From Candidatus Tumulicola sp. (GTDB lineage: Bacteria > Vulcanimicrobiota > Vulcanimicrobiia > Eremiobacterales > Eremiobacteraceae), in NCBI GenBank assembly GCA_035601835.1, contig DATNNM010000016.1, positions 62,001 to 126,000 of the forward strand: a stretch of 64,000 nucleotides of DNA, in the 5' to 3' direction. Position 1 is the first letter of the stretch. Every line of letters begins with the position of its first letter. The notes under the pieces were generated by a model. It did no database searches. It was not told the origin of the DNA and was given only the letters and a program-made list of their open reading frames with translations. Shown here piece after piece: positions 17,190-25,779 of this stretch. A program made the position numbers and the translations under genes.

Positions 17190-17377
17190 GGTTTTTTGGG
17201 TTCCCTCTTATTCAATTACGAAGGGTGATACGTTCGGCGAGCGACCAGAGGCCGCCCGTGAACTGCCAAGCCAGCTTGCCGCCGGGGCGACAAGCTTGCA
17301 TGTCCCAGGGTTACGCGATTCATGCTGCCTTAACCTTGCCGGGCCCGGGCTGCGCCGTCCCAGCGTTCAGCAGATTT
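17190..17377. other. 188-bp intergenic leader between sucD and the TonB receptor
   Basis: This GC-rich stretch contains the hairpin-forming segments ggcaagctggcttggc and gacaagcttgcatgtc on the receptor side and a ggcccgggc block near sucD. It probably holds the sucD 3' end, the receptor promoter and a structured 5' leader. I looked for cobalamin, TPP and c-di-GMP riboswitch cores and found no convincing match. A GAGGG lies about 15 nt before the receptor ATG, too far to be a strong ribosome site. Confidence 0.4.
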
Positions 17378-18262
17378 TCAGGCCCGCGCGTGCGCTCGGA
17401 ACGCTACATCCACAAGTCCGGGAATGTCGGCCGGGCTGTCCGCTACGGGGACGCCCACCTTCCGGAACGCCTCGATTTTCGCTTTAGCCGTGCCGCCGCT
17501 GCCGCTCACGATGGCGCCGGCGTGACCCATGCGCTTTCCTTCGGGCGCCGAACGGCCGCCGATGAACGCGATGAGCGATTTGGTGAATTCGCGCCGCTGG
17601 ATCATCGCCGCCGCGTCTTCTTCATCCGTGCCGCCGATCTCACCGACCAGCACCACGGCTTCGGTCGCGGGGTCGGACTGGAAATCGGCCAGACAATCCA
17701 CGAAGACGGTGCCGATGATCGGATCGCCGCCGATGCCCACGCACGTGCTTTGCCCGATGCCCGCGCGCGTCAGCTGATCGACGATCTCATAGGTGAGCGT
17801 GCCGCTGCGCGAGATCAGACCCACCCGGCCTTGCGAAAACACGTGGCCCGGCATGATGCCGGCAAGCGACTCGCCGGGAGTGACGACGCCCGGGCAGTTG
17901 GGGCCGATGACGCGCACGCCTTTCGGTATGACGGCCATGACCTTGAGCATATCGTGCACCGGGATGCCTTCGGTGATGCAGATGATCAATGCTATGCCGG
18001 CATCGGCCGCTTCCAAGATCGCGTCCGCCGCCGCCGGCGGCGGAACGAAGATGACGCTGGCGTTCGCGCCGGTCTTGGCGCGCGCCTGAGCTACGCTATC
18101 GAAAACGGGGAATTGATCGACGGTCTGACCGCCCTTGCCGGGCGTGACGCCGCCGGCGAGCTTCGTGCCGTACGCGCGCATCCGGTTCGCGTGATACAAT
18201 CCCTCGCGCCCGGTGATCCCCTGCACGATGACGATGCTGTCTTTGTTGAGGTAGATCGACAA
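17378..18262 (-). CDS. sucD: Succinyl-CoA synthetase alpha subunit
   Basis: A 294-residue CoA-binding subunit that forms succinyl-CoA from succinate with SucC in the TCA cycle. The N-terminal Rossmann CoA domain contains [12 protein letters not shown], and the phosphohistidine is in [13 protein letters not shown]. The start is TTG at 18262 ([15 protein letters not shown]), backed by GGAGGA about 7 nt upstream; a nearby ATG is out of frame. The last codons (VAFRAHARA) overlap a TGCGCTCGGAACGCTACA repeat remnant at 17391-17408, so the C-terminal tail was probably rewritten by a REP. It is separated from sucC by a REP at 18280-18304. Confidence 0.95.
   Translation of the reverse strand: MSIYLNKDSIVIVQGITGREGLYHANRMRAYGTKLAGGVTPGKGGQTVDQFPVFDSVAQARAKTGANASVIFVPPPAAADAILEAADAGIALIICITEGIPVHDMLKVMAVIPKGVRVIGPNCPGVVTPGESLAGIMPGHVFSQGRVGLISRSGTLTYEIVDQLTRAGIGQSTCVGIGGDPIIGTVFVDCLADFQSDPATEAVVLVGEIGGTDEEDAAAMIQRREFTKSLIAFIGGRSAPEGKRMGHAGAIVSGSGGTAKAKIEAFRKVGVPVADSPADIPGLVDVAFRAHARA
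17391..17408 (-). repeat. Half copy of the TGTAGCG-tailed hairpin repeat in the sucD 3' coding end
   Basis: TGCGCTCGGAACGCTACA matches the right half and tail of the hairpin repeat at 29541-29565. Here it encodes the last residues of SucD. The partner arm is missing or degenerate. Confidence 0.55.
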
Positions 18263-18279
18263 AACATTTCCTCCGGGAT

Positions 18280-18304
18280 CCGGGGCTAAAGCCCCGGCAC
18301 TACA
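18280..18304 (-). repeat. REP copy between sucC and sucD
   Basis: CCGGGGCTAAAGCCCCGG with a CACTACA tail. It fills most of the 51-bp sucC-sucD gap, just before the sucD ribosome site. In the transcript it would form a hairpin between two subunits needed at 1:1, so it may stabilise the upstream part or modulate coupling. Confidence 0.93.
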
Positions 18305-18313
18305 TTTTCTATA

Positions 18314-19447
18314 TCATTTAGCGAGGGCGACGGCTTGGCGCGCTCCTTCATTCATCGTCTCAACCGACCGGATGGCGTTGGCCTCGAGCACGGCGCGGCC
18401 TTCCTTCTCATTAGTGCCGGTGAGACGGATGACGAGTTTGTCCTTGCTCCAGGAGCCTCCGCCAAGCGCTTCCACGAGGCCCTTTGCGACTTCATCGCCG
18501 CGCGTGATGCCGCCGAAGATGTTGATGAAGAGCGATTTGACCTTCGGGTCGGCGGTGACGATGCCGACCGCCTCGCGCACGATATCCGCTTTGGCGCCGC
18601 CGCCCACGTCCAGAAAATTAGCCGGCTCGCCGCCCGCGGCTTTGACGGCATCGAGCGTCCCCATCACGAGACCGGCGCCGTTGCCGATGATGCCGACGTT
18701 GCCGTCCAGATGCACGTACGCGAGGCCGGCTTTGCGCGCCCGCTCTTCAAGCGGATCGCTGGGCAGATCCGTTTTCCACGCTTCGAGTTCTTTGTGGCGG
18801 AAGAGCCCGTTATCGTCGATGTCGACCTTCGCGTCCGAGGCGATGAGGTGCCCGTCGCGCGTGACCGCGAGCGGGTTGATCTCGACCAGCATGGCCCCGA
18901 CGTCGAAGAACAGCGCGTAGAGCTTGCCGAGGATGGCCACGAATTCGCCCATGACCTCCTTCGGAATGCCCGCTTCAAAGGCGACCCGGCGGCCGACGAA
19001 CGGCCAGTAGCCCATGGCCGGATCGATGCGGTACTTGGCGATCGCCGACGAATCGGTGGCCGCCACTTCTTCGATGTCCATGCCGCCCATCGCCGACGCG
19101 ATGACGATCGGGCGCTTGCTCTGCCGATCGACGGTGATCGAGAGATACAGCTCGCGCGCGATGTCCACGCGCTGCTCGATCCAGATGCGCTTCGCGATCT
19201 CGCCCTTGATGTCCATGCCGAGGATGGCTTTGGCGGGCTCGACTACGTCCTCAGCGTTGCTGCAGAACTTGATGCCGCCCGCCTTGCCTCTTCCGCCGAT
19301 GAGCACTTGCGCCTTGACCACGGAGGGCGCGGGATTGTCGCGCATGATGGCGACAGCCTCCTCGACGCTGCTCGCGACCTTACCCTTGGGCACGGGAATG
19401 CCGGCCGCCGCAAAAAGTTCTTTGCCTTGATATTCGAGCAGTCGCAT
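18314..19447 (-). CDS. sucC: Succinyl-CoA synthetase beta subunit
   Basis: A 377-residue ATP-grasp subunit carrying nucleotide and succinate binding. The start MRLLEYQGKELFAAAGIPVPKG is the canonical family N-terminus. IGGRGKAGGIKF, DVGAMLVEINPL and GNGAGLVMGTLD with NFLDVGGGA match ATP-grasp and succinate-loop signatures. The ATG overlaps the stop of the preceding acyl-CoA dehydrogenase (TGATG), coupling it to fatty/branched-chain acyl oxidation genes rather than to other TCA genes. The frame is open well upstream, but that part is a shadow of the dehydrogenase. Confidence 0.96.
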   Translation of the reverse strand: MRLLEYQGKELFAAAGIPVPKGKVASSVEEAVAIMRDNPAPSVVKAQVLIGGRGKAGGIKFCSNAEDVVEPAKAILGMDIKGEIAKRIWIEQRVDIARELYLSITVDRQSKRPIVIASAMGGMDIEEVAATDSSAIAKYRIDPAMGYWPFVGRRVAFEAGIPKEVMGEFVAILGKLYALFFDVGAMLVEINPLAVTRDGHLIASDAKVDIDDNGLFRHKELEAWKTDLPSDPLEERARKAGLAYVHLDGNVGIIGNGAGLVMGTLDAVKAAGGEPANFLDVGGGAKADIVREAVGIVTADPKVKSLFINIFGGITRGDEVAKGLVEALGGGSWSKDKLVIRLTGTNEKEGRAVLEANAIRSVETMNEGARQAVALAK

Positions 19448-20667
19448 CAGGTCTTGTTTTTCTCTCGCTCTTGCGCCGGCGCGCCGTTGCTGGCGCGACG
19501 CGGCCGGTCGGTAGACGTGCGCTCGTCGAGCCGCCCGAGCAGCTCGCGCGCGATGACGATGCGTTGGATTTCGGACGTGCCTTCGTAGATCTCGGTGATC
19601 TTGGCATCGCGGTAGTAGCGCTCGGCCGGGAATTCCGTCGTGTACCCGTAGCCGCCCAGGATCTGCACGCACTCGGCGGCATGCCGGCGCGCCGCCGTTG
19701 AAGCGAACAGCTTCGCCTTCGAGGACGCCTCGACCACGCGCCGCCCCTTGTCCTTGAGCGATGCCGCGCGATAAAGCAACAGCCGCGCCGCATCGAGGTC
19801 GACGGCCATATCTGCGACTTTGAATGAGACGGCTTGAAACGCGCCGATCGGTCGCCCGAACTGGTGGCGATCGAGCGCGTAGCGCACGGAGGTGTCGAGG
19901 CACGCTGCCAGGATGCCGACGGCTTGTGCAGCGATGCCGATGCGCCCGACCGCGAGATTTGCCAGCGCGACCTTGTAGCCCTCACCCTCGCCCGCGAGCA
20001 GTTGAGACGCGGGCACGGGCGTTTCTTCAAAGACGAGATCGACTGTGTCGGAGGTCCGAATGCCCAGCTTGTCGGTGGGTCGGCCGACCGAAAACCCGGC
20101 TGTGTCGCGATCCACCAAGAACGCGGAGATGCCCTTCGGGCCTACACCGCCGGTGCGCGCGAAAACCACGAATGCCTTGGCGTGACTGCCGTTCGTGCAC
20201 CACTGTTTGGTGCCGGTGAGAAAATAGGTGTCGCCGCGCCGCGGGGCACGCGTGTTGATCCCGGACGCGTCCGAGCCCGCCTCGGCTTCGGTGAGCGCAA
20301 ACGCCCCCAGCCATTCGCCGGTGCACATCTTCGGAAGATAGCGGCGCTTGAGCTCATCGGATGCGAACTGCTCGATGATCCGGGTGACGAGCCCGGCGTG
20401 CACCGACACGGTGACGCCGAGGCCGGCATCGGCTCGGCTTAGCTCTTCGATGGCGATCGCCACGCTGACCGAGTCCATGGCCGCGCCGCCGTACGCATCG
20501 GACACCGACATCGCCATCACGCCGATGTCGCCGAGCTTGCGCATGAGGCCGATCGGGAAGGTCTGCTCGCGGTCCCATTGCGCGACGTGCGGCGCGATCT
20601 CGCGAGCCGCAAAGGCCGCCACGGTTTTGCGGACGGCGCGCTGTTCTTCGGTTAGTTCAAAATCCAT
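19447..20667 (-). CDS. Acyl-CoA dehydrogenase (second copy)
   Basis: A 406-residue FAD enzyme starting MDFELTEEQRAVRK. It has FALTEAEAGSDAS, GTKQWCTNG, RHQFGRPIGAFQAVSF, LGGYGYTTEFPAERYYRDAK and EIYEGTSEIQR with the catalytic-base Glu, as in short-chain/butyryl and isovaleryl enzymes. A charged C-terminal extension of about 25 residues (ERTSTDRPRRASNG...) goes beyond the usual family end. Its ATG overlaps the hbd stop (TAATG), and its stop overlaps the sucC start. The pairing with a 3-hydroxyacyl-CoA dehydrogenase suggests short-chain acyl-CoA beta-oxidation feeding succinyl-CoA metabolism. Confidence 0.93.
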   Translation of the reverse strand: MDFELTEEQRAVRKTVAAFAAREIAPHVAQWDREQTFPIGLMRKLGDIGVMAMSVSDAYGGAAMDSVSVAIAIEELSRADAGLGVTVSVHAGLVTRIIEQFASDELKRRYLPKMCTGEWLGAFALTEAEAGSDASGINTRAPRRGDTYFLTGTKQWCTNGSHAKAFVVFARTGGVGPKGISAFLVDRDTAGFSVGRPTDKLGIRTSDTVDLVFEETPVPASQLLAGEGEGYKVALANLAVGRIGIAAQAVGILAACLDTSVRYALDRHQFGRPIGAFQAVSFKVADMAVDLDAARLLLYRAASLKDKGRRVVEASSKAKLFASTAARRHAAECVQILGGYGYTTEFPAERYYRDAKITEIYEGTSEIQRIVIARELLGRLDERTSTDRPRRASNGAPAQEREKNKT

Positions 20668-21506
20668 TAATAATGATAGAAGCCGCGACCGGACTTCTTG
20701 CCCAGATAGCCCGCGGCGACCATCTTCTTCAACAGCGGACATGGGCGATACTTCGCGTCGGAAAAGCCTTCGTACAGGACTTGCATGATAGCCAAGCACG
20801 TGTCCAGACCGATGAAGTCTGCGAGTTCGAGCGGTCCCATCGGATGATTCATGCCGAGCTTCATGACGGTGTCGATGTCCTCGGCGCTCGCGACGCCCTC
20901 CATGCGCGCGAAAATGGCCTCGTTGATCATGGGCATGAGCACGCGGTTGCTGACAAAGCCGGGGTAGTCGTTGACCTCCACGGGCGTCTTGCCGAGTCCC
21001 TCGGCGAGTTTTTTGGTGAATGCGAAGGTGGCGTCCGAGGTGGCGAAGCCGCGAATGATCTCGACCAGCTTCATGACGGGTACCGGATTCATGAAGTGCA
21101 TCCCGATGACGTTCGGCGCGCGCTTGGTGGCCGCCCCTAGCTTCGTGATGGAGATCGATGAGGTGTTGCTGGCCAGAACCGTCTCCGGCGCAGTCACGCC
21201 GTCCAGCGTTGCGAACAGCGCTTTTTTGAGAGACTCGTCCTCGCTGGCCGCTTCGATCGCGATGGCGACGTCGATCGGCGTGCGCAGATCCGCGTGTGGG
21301 ATGATGCGCGACAACGCCGCGTCCGCGTCCGCGCGCGAGGTCTTCCCCTTGTCGACCGCGCGCGCCAAATTCTTTTCGATGCCGGATCTGCCGCGCTCGA
21401 TCGCTGCGGCGTCGACGTCGTTGAGTGCGACGTCGTGGCCGGCGGCGGCGCAGACATGCGCGATGCCGGCGCCCATTTGACCGGCGCCGACCACGAGTAT
21501 TTTCAT
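20667..21506 (-). CDS. hbd: 3-hydroxybutyryl-CoA dehydrogenase
   Basis: A 279-residue NAD(P)-dependent enzyme interconverting 3-hydroxyacyl-CoA and 3-oxoacyl-CoA. The Rossmann motif VVGAGQMGAGIAHVCA is at the N-terminus. SNTSSISIT and GMHFMNPVPVMKLVEII contain the catalytic His region, and NDYPGFVSNRVLMPMINEA with the C-terminal FIGLDT...GKKSGRGFYHY completes the family signature. It is the first gene of hbd-acd-sucC-sucD. No strong ribosome site precedes the ATG. The small-RNA/terminator unit at 21545-21714 ends about 40 bp upstream, leaving little space for a separate promoter; readthrough of that terminator could drive the operon. Confidence 0.95.
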   Translation of the reverse strand: MKILVVGAGQMGAGIAHVCAAAGHDVALNDVDAAAIERGRSGIEKNLARAVDKGKTSRADADAALSRIIPHADLRTPIDVAIAIEAASEDESLKKALFATLDGVTAPETVLASNTSSISITKLGAATKRAPNVIGMHFMNPVPVMKLVEIIRGFATSDATFAFTKKLAEGLGKTPVEVNDYPGFVSNRVLMPMINEAIFARMEGVASAEDIDTVMKLGMNHPMGPLELADFIGLDTCLAIMQVLYEGFSDAKYRPCPLLKKMVAAGYLGKKSGRGFYHY

Positions 21507-21544
21507 TTGGCGGATATACGTCGCGTCAGACGGCCGGCCTTTAT

Positions 21545-21573
21545 AAAAAAAAAGGCCGCCCCTTCGGGCGGCC
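21545..21573 (-). terminator. Rho-independent terminator of the small RNA
   Basis: An 8-bp GC stem GGCCGCCC/GGGCGGCC with loop CTTC, followed on the minus strand by nine uninterrupted Ts (21545-21553). It is the best intrinsic terminator in the window and lies 40 bp before the hbd start. Confidence 0.9.
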
Positions 21574-21714
21574 CATCATTGCGGACAAGAGTCTGCGGCG
21601 CTACTTCGTTTGTGACCGCTTGGTGCCGCGAGGCCGGACCCCCCAAAGCCTGCTCTGGAGGGGAGTCTCCGCAGACCCGGCCTCATCGGCCGAACGCCGA
21701 CGACTAGAATCCGC
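21545..21714 (-). ncRNA. Structured small RNA, 6S-like rod
   Basis: A rod-shaped RNA of about 165 nt. The 5' end (21714 down to 21695) pairs with 21581-21600 in an interrupted closing stem: GCGGA/TCCGC, then AGTC/GACT, then CGGCG/CGCCG. Inside, GAGGCCGG/CCGGCCTC and GACTCCCC/GGGGGGTC form a long terminal hairpin, leaving a large asymmetric central bubble. A closing stem, central bubble and terminal hairpin is the 6S RNA plan. At 134 nt between closing-stem ends it is shorter than typical 6S RNA. No SRP, tmRNA or RNase P core sequence is visible. Alternatives are a transcription-attenuating leader of hbd or an unrelated sRNA. Confidence 0.55.
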
Positions 21715-21720
21715 TCCACG

Positions 21721-21750
21721 AGAATAGCATCGGGCTCTCTGGCCCCACAA
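21721..21750 (-). promoter_or_regulatory. Promoter of the small RNA
   Basis: On the minus strand, -35 TTGTGG (21745-21750), an 18-nt spacer, then an extended -10 TGC-TATTCT (hexamer 21721-21726). The predicted start falls at about 21714, exactly the first paired base of the RNA closing stem, so promoter and structure support each other. Confidence 0.5.
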
Positions 21751-21801
21751 GCCAACGGGTGTTCGAGGAAACGATATCACTTGTCCCGCGGTACGGGAAA
21801 T

Positions 21802-22410
21802 TTACGGACCGATTGTCCACGCCCGCAGCGGTCCGAGCTTGAGCAGCACCGCCGTCGCCATCAATGCGAAAAAGACCAAGGTGATCACTTCGGCCCGCGC
21901 TATCACCGCGCTGCTCCACTTTCCCGTCTGCCCGCTGCGCGGCAGGCCTGCGCCGCGCGGAAAAATGCGCGGCACCGTGACCATGTATGCGCTGTACTGC
22001 GGAAAAGTCTTCGCCAGGTAGCGTTCTTCATGCGGGATGATGACGCCGTAGACGCCGCCGACCGCCGCGAGCACGAAGATCAGCAGCAGCGCGGCCAGCC
22101 GCCACGGCAGCGCGCCGGCGAAAGCGAACCAGAACCCGAGCGCGATGATCGCGTTGCCGAGATACAGCGGGTTGCGCACGATCGCGTAGGGGCCGGCGGT
22201 GACGAGCGCGGGCGCGGTGACCACTTCTGCGCGAGTGGTGACGCCGGAATAACCGACGGCCCAGATGCGCAGCGCTTCGCCCATGAGCGCGACGCAAATC
22301 CCCACCAGCGCGCTCACGCCGCTCGGCCGGCCGAAGACCAAGAGGGCGAGCGCGACGGAAACGAGCAACGCGCCGCGATTTTTGAAGACCACATCGCGCC
22401 AATCCGTCAT
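21802..22410 (-). CDS. Isoprenylcysteine carboxyl methyltransferase-like membrane protein
   Basis: About 202 residues, starting at the ATG that overlaps the rmd stop (ATGA). Four to five hydrophobic helices are present, with GPYAIVRNPLYLGNAIIALG and PHEERYLAKTFPQYSAY. These match the ICMT/PEMT-type phospholipid methyltransferase family, which binds SAM through the RNPxY...E..L motif at the C-terminal side. The acceptor is unknown. Being last in an operon with gmd and rmd, it may methylate a lipid or sugar-linked product, but that is inference. Confidence 0.75.
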   Translation of the reverse strand: MTDWRDVVFKNRGALLVSVALALLVFGRPSGVSALVGICVALMGEALRIWAVGYSGVTTRAEVVTAPALVTAGPYAIVRNPLYLGNAIIALGFWFAFAGALPWRLAALLLIFVLAAVGGVYGVIIPHEERYLAKTFPQYSAYMVTVPRIFPRGAGLPRSGQTGKWSSAVIARAEVITLVFFALMATAVLLKLGPLRAWTIGP

Positions 22411-23363
22411 GCTTGACCCAAGAACCACTCGTAGAGATCTTGCAAGGTGCGCAGCCACGGAATCGTCGCCTGCCAGCCGGTGTCGCTGCGAAGTGCGCCG
22501 GCGTCGCCGACGATCATGGGCGTATCGACCGCGCGCACGAGCGCCGGATCTTCTCGGATCTCGACCGCTGCTCCGGACAGGTGCGACAAGTCGTCGACCA
22601 CCTCGCGCATGCTGATCGCGTGCCCGCTGCTCACGTTGTAGGCCTTACCGGACGTCCCTTTTCGCGCGAGCAGCCGGTAGGCTGCGACCACGTCGCGCAC
22701 GTCGAGGAAATCCCGTCGCGGCGTCAGGTTTCCGACGGCGAGAACCGCAGGCGACTTACCCTTGCGCATGTCGGCGAATTGTTTGGCAAACGCCGCCACC
22801 GCAAACGCCGTGCTTTGGCCGGGTCCGGTGTGATTGAACGAGCGCGTCGCCACGACGTTCAGCCAGCCTGCTCGGGCATATTGCAGCGCCATCATCTCGG
22901 CGGCGGCTTTGCTTGCCGCGTACGGGTTGTTCGGCACGAGCGGCGCGTCCTCGCGCAGCGGCAGCTTCGCGGGATCGACCGCGCCATACGCCTCCGCGGA
23001 ACCGACCGCCAGCAGCGTCGCGCCGGGCGTCTCCGTCCTCGCGGCTTCGAGCAGCGCGGCCGTTCCGAGCGCGTTCGTGGTCAGCGTGTCGATCGGATCC
23101 TCAAAGCTCGCCCTCACGGAAGCCTGGCCGGCGAGGTGGTAGATGACGTCGGGCCGCACCGTGCGAAGCGCCTGGCCGAGCGCCACGCCATCGCGGATGT
23201 CAGCCGCGAGCCACTGCACGGCCGCGGCGCTTTTTTGATCGAGCGTGGTCAGCGACGGCGTCACCGCGCGGCTTAAGCCGGCCACTTCGTCGCCGTCTCG
23301 AAGCAATGCTTTCACGAGCCATTGACCGGCGAACCCGTCTGCGCCGGTGACCAGAGCGCGCAT
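22407..23363 (-). CDS. rmd: GDP-4-dehydro-6-deoxy-D-mannose reductase (GDP-D-rhamnose synthesis)
   Basis: A 318-residue extended SDR. The start [16 protein letters not shown] overlaps the gmd stop as TAATG. It has the TGxxGxxG nucleotide loop, a Ser/Tyr/Lys catalytic set around VGSAEAYG and PYAASKAA, and RSFNHTGPGQ, which is characteristic of RMD/GMD relatives. The product order gmd then rmd indicates conversion of GDP-mannose to GDP-D-rhamnose. GDP-fucose synthase is less likely by motif, and GDP-talose reductase cannot be excluded. Confidence 0.85.
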   Translation of the reverse strand: MRALVTGADGFAGQWLVKALLRDGDEVAGLSRAVTPSLTTLDQKSAAAVQWLAADIRDGVALGQALRTVRPDVIYHLAGQASVRASFEDPIDTLTTNALGTAALLEAARTETPGATLLAVGSAEAYGAVDPAKLPLREDAPLVPNNPYAASKAAAEMMALQYARAGWLNVVATRSFNHTGPGQSTAFAVAAFAKQFADMRKGKSPAVLAVGNLTPRRDFLDVRDVVAAYRLLARKGTSGKAYNVSSGHAISMREVVDDLSHLSGAAVEIREDPALVRAVDTPMIVGDAGALRSDTGWQATIPWLRTLQDLYEWFLGQA

Positions 23364-24334
23364 TAGCGGCTTTGCTTGGTCACCGCGGCGATGTCGGCGT
23401 CGACCATTTCGGCGATCATGCTGTCGAACGAGATCTGCGGCTCCCAGCCGAGCTGGCGTTTCGCCTTGCCGGCGTCGCCGACGAGCACGTCCACCTCGGC
23501 GGGCCGAAGAAACTGCTTGTCCGTCACGACGAATTTCCGCCAATCCAATCCGGCGTGCGCGAACGCCGACTCGAGCAGCTCCTGCACGGAACGCGTTCGG
23601 CCGCTTGCGATTACGAAGTCGTCGGGCTTTTCCTGTTGCAGCATGAGCCACATCGCCCGCACGTAGTCTTTCGCGTGACCCCAGTCGCGGCGCGCTTCGA
23701 GGTTGCCCATGCGCAGTTCTTTGGCAAGCCCAAGCTTGATGCGCGCCACGCCGTCGGAGACTTTGCGCGATACGAACTCGAGCCCCCGACGCGGCCCCTC
23801 GTGGTTGAACGCTATTCCCGAGCAAGCATAAAGATCATACGACTCGCGGTAGTTCACCGTGATCCAATGGCCGTAGACCTTCGCCACGCCGTATGGACTG
23901 CGCGGGTAGAACGGCGTGTGCTCGTTCTGCGGCGTCTCTGTCACTTTGCCGAACATCTCGCTGCTTGACGCTTGATAGAAGCGCGCGTCCGGTTTCACCG
24001 CGCGCATCGCTTCGAGCATGCGCGTGACGCCGACGGCGGTGAACTCCGCGGTGAGCACCGGCTGCGCCCAGGACGTCGGCACGAAACTCTGAGCCGCCAG
24101 GTTGTAGACCTCATCCGGCTTGGCTTCGCGCAGCGCGCTGGCCAGCGAGTGCTCGTCGAGCAGATCGCCGGAGAGCAGGGTGATCTTGTCGATGATATGC
24201 GCGATGCGATCGAACGAGTTCGTGCTCGAGCGGCGCGTCATGCCGAAAACGGTGTAGCCCTTTTCGAGCAGCAGTTCGGCCAAGTACGATCCGTCCTGGC
24301 CGGTTATGCCGGTGATCAGGGCTCGCTTTGCCAT
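23363..24334 (-). CDS. gmd: GDP-mannose 4,6-dehydratase
   Basis: A 323-residue SDR converting GDP-mannose to GDP-4-keto-6-deoxymannose. It has the N-terminal [55 protein letters not shown] with the catalytic Tyr and Lys, and [16 protein letters not shown], all canonical for GMD. It overlaps the upstream EamA gene by 19 nt and the downstream rmd by 1 nt. Confidence 0.96.
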   Translation of the reverse strand: MAKRALITGITGQDGSYLAELLLEKGYTVFGMTRRSSTNSFDRIAHIIDKITLLSGDLLDEHSLASALREAKPDEVYNLAAQSFVPTSWAQPVLTAEFTAVGVTRMLEAMRAVKPDARFYQASSSEMFGKVTETPQNEHTPFYPRSPYGVAKVYGHWITVNYRESYDLYACSGIAFNHEGPRRGLEFVSRKVSDGVARIKLGLAKELRMGNLEARRDWGHAKDYVRAMWLMLQQEKPDDFVIASGRTRSVQELLESAFAHAGLDWRKFVVTDKQFLRPAEVDVLVGDAGKAKRQLGWEPQISFDSMIAEMVDADIAAVTKQSR

Positions 24335-25239
24335 GCCGTAGGCTTACCTGTTGGATTAGCGCCGGACCTTTCGTTAGCGTAGGCGACGATGCCGATGCCG
24401 GCGAGCGCGACCAGCCCGCCGAGCACCGTCGTCGCCACGAGCGCTTGGTGCAGGAACGCGAGCGCGAAGAGCGATGCCAGCAGCGGCTGCGCCAAGAACG
24501 ATACCGCGACGACCGCTGCGGGCATGTAGCCCAGCGATTGCGAGACGAGGGTGTGGCCGAGCACCGTGGCGATGAGCGCCAAGGCAAAGCACCACACGAG
24601 ATCGTGCGCCGAGATGACCAGAGAATTGCCGCCGGCGAGCGCCGCGATCAGCACCGCCACGGCGCACGTCGCATAGACCACCGACGCGTAACGCGGCGCG
24701 TCGATGCGTTGACGCACGTGGCGTCCGAACAAGAGGTAACCCGTTTCGGCCAGCGCCGCGAGCAGGGCCAGCCCGTCGCCGAACAGCGCGCGGCCTGACA
24801 CGCGCAGATCCTGCGCGCCCACGATCACGATCCCGAGGATGCCAAGCGCGATGCCGGCGAGCATCAGCGGCGTCGGCCGCTCGCGCAAGAACGCCCATGC
24901 CAGCAGCGCGACGAAGATCGGATGCATGCTGACGAAGAGCGCAGCACTGGCGACGCTGGTAAATTTGAGGCTCATGGCCCACACGGTGAGATCGATCGCG
25001 AAGAGCAGCCCGGAACCCATCGAGGCGACGACGTCGGCGCGTTCGAAACGCGAGCGCGTTTGCGCGCCGCCGCTCGCGCGCACGGCAAACGCCAGCGGCA
25101 CGACCAGCAGCGTCGCCATCAGCATGCGATAGGCCACGATCACGACGACCGGTGCCGACGCGAAGGCGTAAAAAATGCCGGCCATCGAAAGACCGGCGAT
25201 GCCCAGCGTCAGCAGCCCGTAGCGGGCATACCACTTCAT
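24316..25239 (-). CDS. EamA-family (DMT) transporter
   Basis: A 307-residue protein with ten predicted hydrophobic helices in two EamA repeats, giving the usual drug/metabolite transporter fold. No residue identifies the cargo. It lies between a thioesterase (4-nt overlap at the start) and gmd (19-nt overlap at the stop), so it is in one transcription unit with GDP-rhamnose genes. Export of a small metabolite is likely, but a direct link to the sugar pathway is unproven. Confidence 0.85.
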   Translation of the reverse strand: MKWYARYGLLTLGIAGLSMAGIFYAFASAPVVVIVAYRMLMATLLVVPLAFAVRASGGAQTRSRFERADVVASMGSGLLFAIDLTVWAMSLKFTSVASAALFVSMHPIFVALLAWAFLRERPTPLMLAGIALGILGIVIVGAQDLRVSGRALFGDGLALLAALAETGYLLFGRHVRQRIDAPRYASVVYATCAVAVLIAALAGGNSLVISAHDLVWCFALALIATVLGHTLVSQSLGYMPAAVVAVSFLAQPLLASLFALAFLHQALVATTVLGGLVALAGIGIVAYANERSGANPTGKPTAWQSEP

Positions 25240-25751
25240 TGTTCGTGCAGCGCTCGCTCCTGCTCGCGCAGTTCCTTACGGTGGCGATAGCGCAACGCGG
25301 CTTGGCGATGGCGCAGTTTCTCAGCTGAAGTCTCGGGCAGGATGGGCGGTACCGGCGTCGGCCGGCATTGCTCGTCTAGCGCCACGAAGATGAGAATCGC
25401 GGTTGCGACGTGACGTGTCTCACGGGTAGCCAGCGTCTCGGCTTCGACTCGAACGCCTACTTCCATGGACGTGCGATGCGTGTAGTTGATCGAAGACTTG
25501 AACGTCACCATATCGCCGACGTGCACCGGATTGAAAAAATCGAGCCTGTCCACGCTCACGGTGACGCAGATGTGACCGGCATGGCGAATCGCTGCCGCGG
25601 CTGCCGCCTGGTCGACCAGCTTCATGAGCACCCCGCCATGCACGTTTCCCATAGGGTTGGCGTCGGCCGGCTCCATGAGGTTGGCCAGGGTGGTGGAGGA
25701 CTCGGAAACCGGCTTGGGATCAAGCTTTGATGGGCCTTGGGACTGCTTCAT
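25236..25751 (-). CDS. Acyl-CoA thioesterase, hotdog fold
   Basis: A 171-residue protein starting MKQSQGPSKLDPKPVSES. NPMGNVHGGVLMKLVDQAA is the core helix motif of YciA/ACOT-type thioesterases, with HAGHICVTVSVDRLDFFNPVHVGD next; the Asn/Asp near this helix is catalytic in the family. It hydrolyses acyl-CoAs; chain length is unknown. A basic C-terminal helix (RHRQAALRYRHRKELREQER) extends beyond the fold. It is the first gene of the thioesterase-EamA-gmd-rmd-methyltransferase run, divergent from the sigma factor promoter. Confidence 0.88.
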   Translation of the reverse strand: MKQSQGPSKLDPKPVSESSTTLANLMEPADANPMGNVHGGVLMKLVDQAAAAAAIRHAGHICVTVSVDRLDFFNPVHVGDMVTFKSSINYTHRTSMEVGVRVEAETLATRETRHVATAILIFVALDEQCRPTPVPPILPETSAEKLRHRQAALRYRHRKELREQERALHEQ

Positions 25752-25779
25752 TGGCGCGGGCTTTCGCCGGGGCCGTCCC

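Noticed and set aside
17190-17377. c-di-GMP (GEMM) or cobalamin riboswitch upstream of the TonB receptor
   Set aside because: GGGAC and GGCAAG-like pieces occur, but the order and spacing of the conserved GEMM helices and tetraloop are absent, and there is no cobalamin box. Left as an unassigned leader.
21581-21714. SRP RNA or tmRNA identity for the small RNA
   Set aside because: No GGAA-loop helix 8 motif of SRP RNA and no tRNA-like ends or ssrA tag of tmRNA. 6S-like is the nearest plan but remains unproven.
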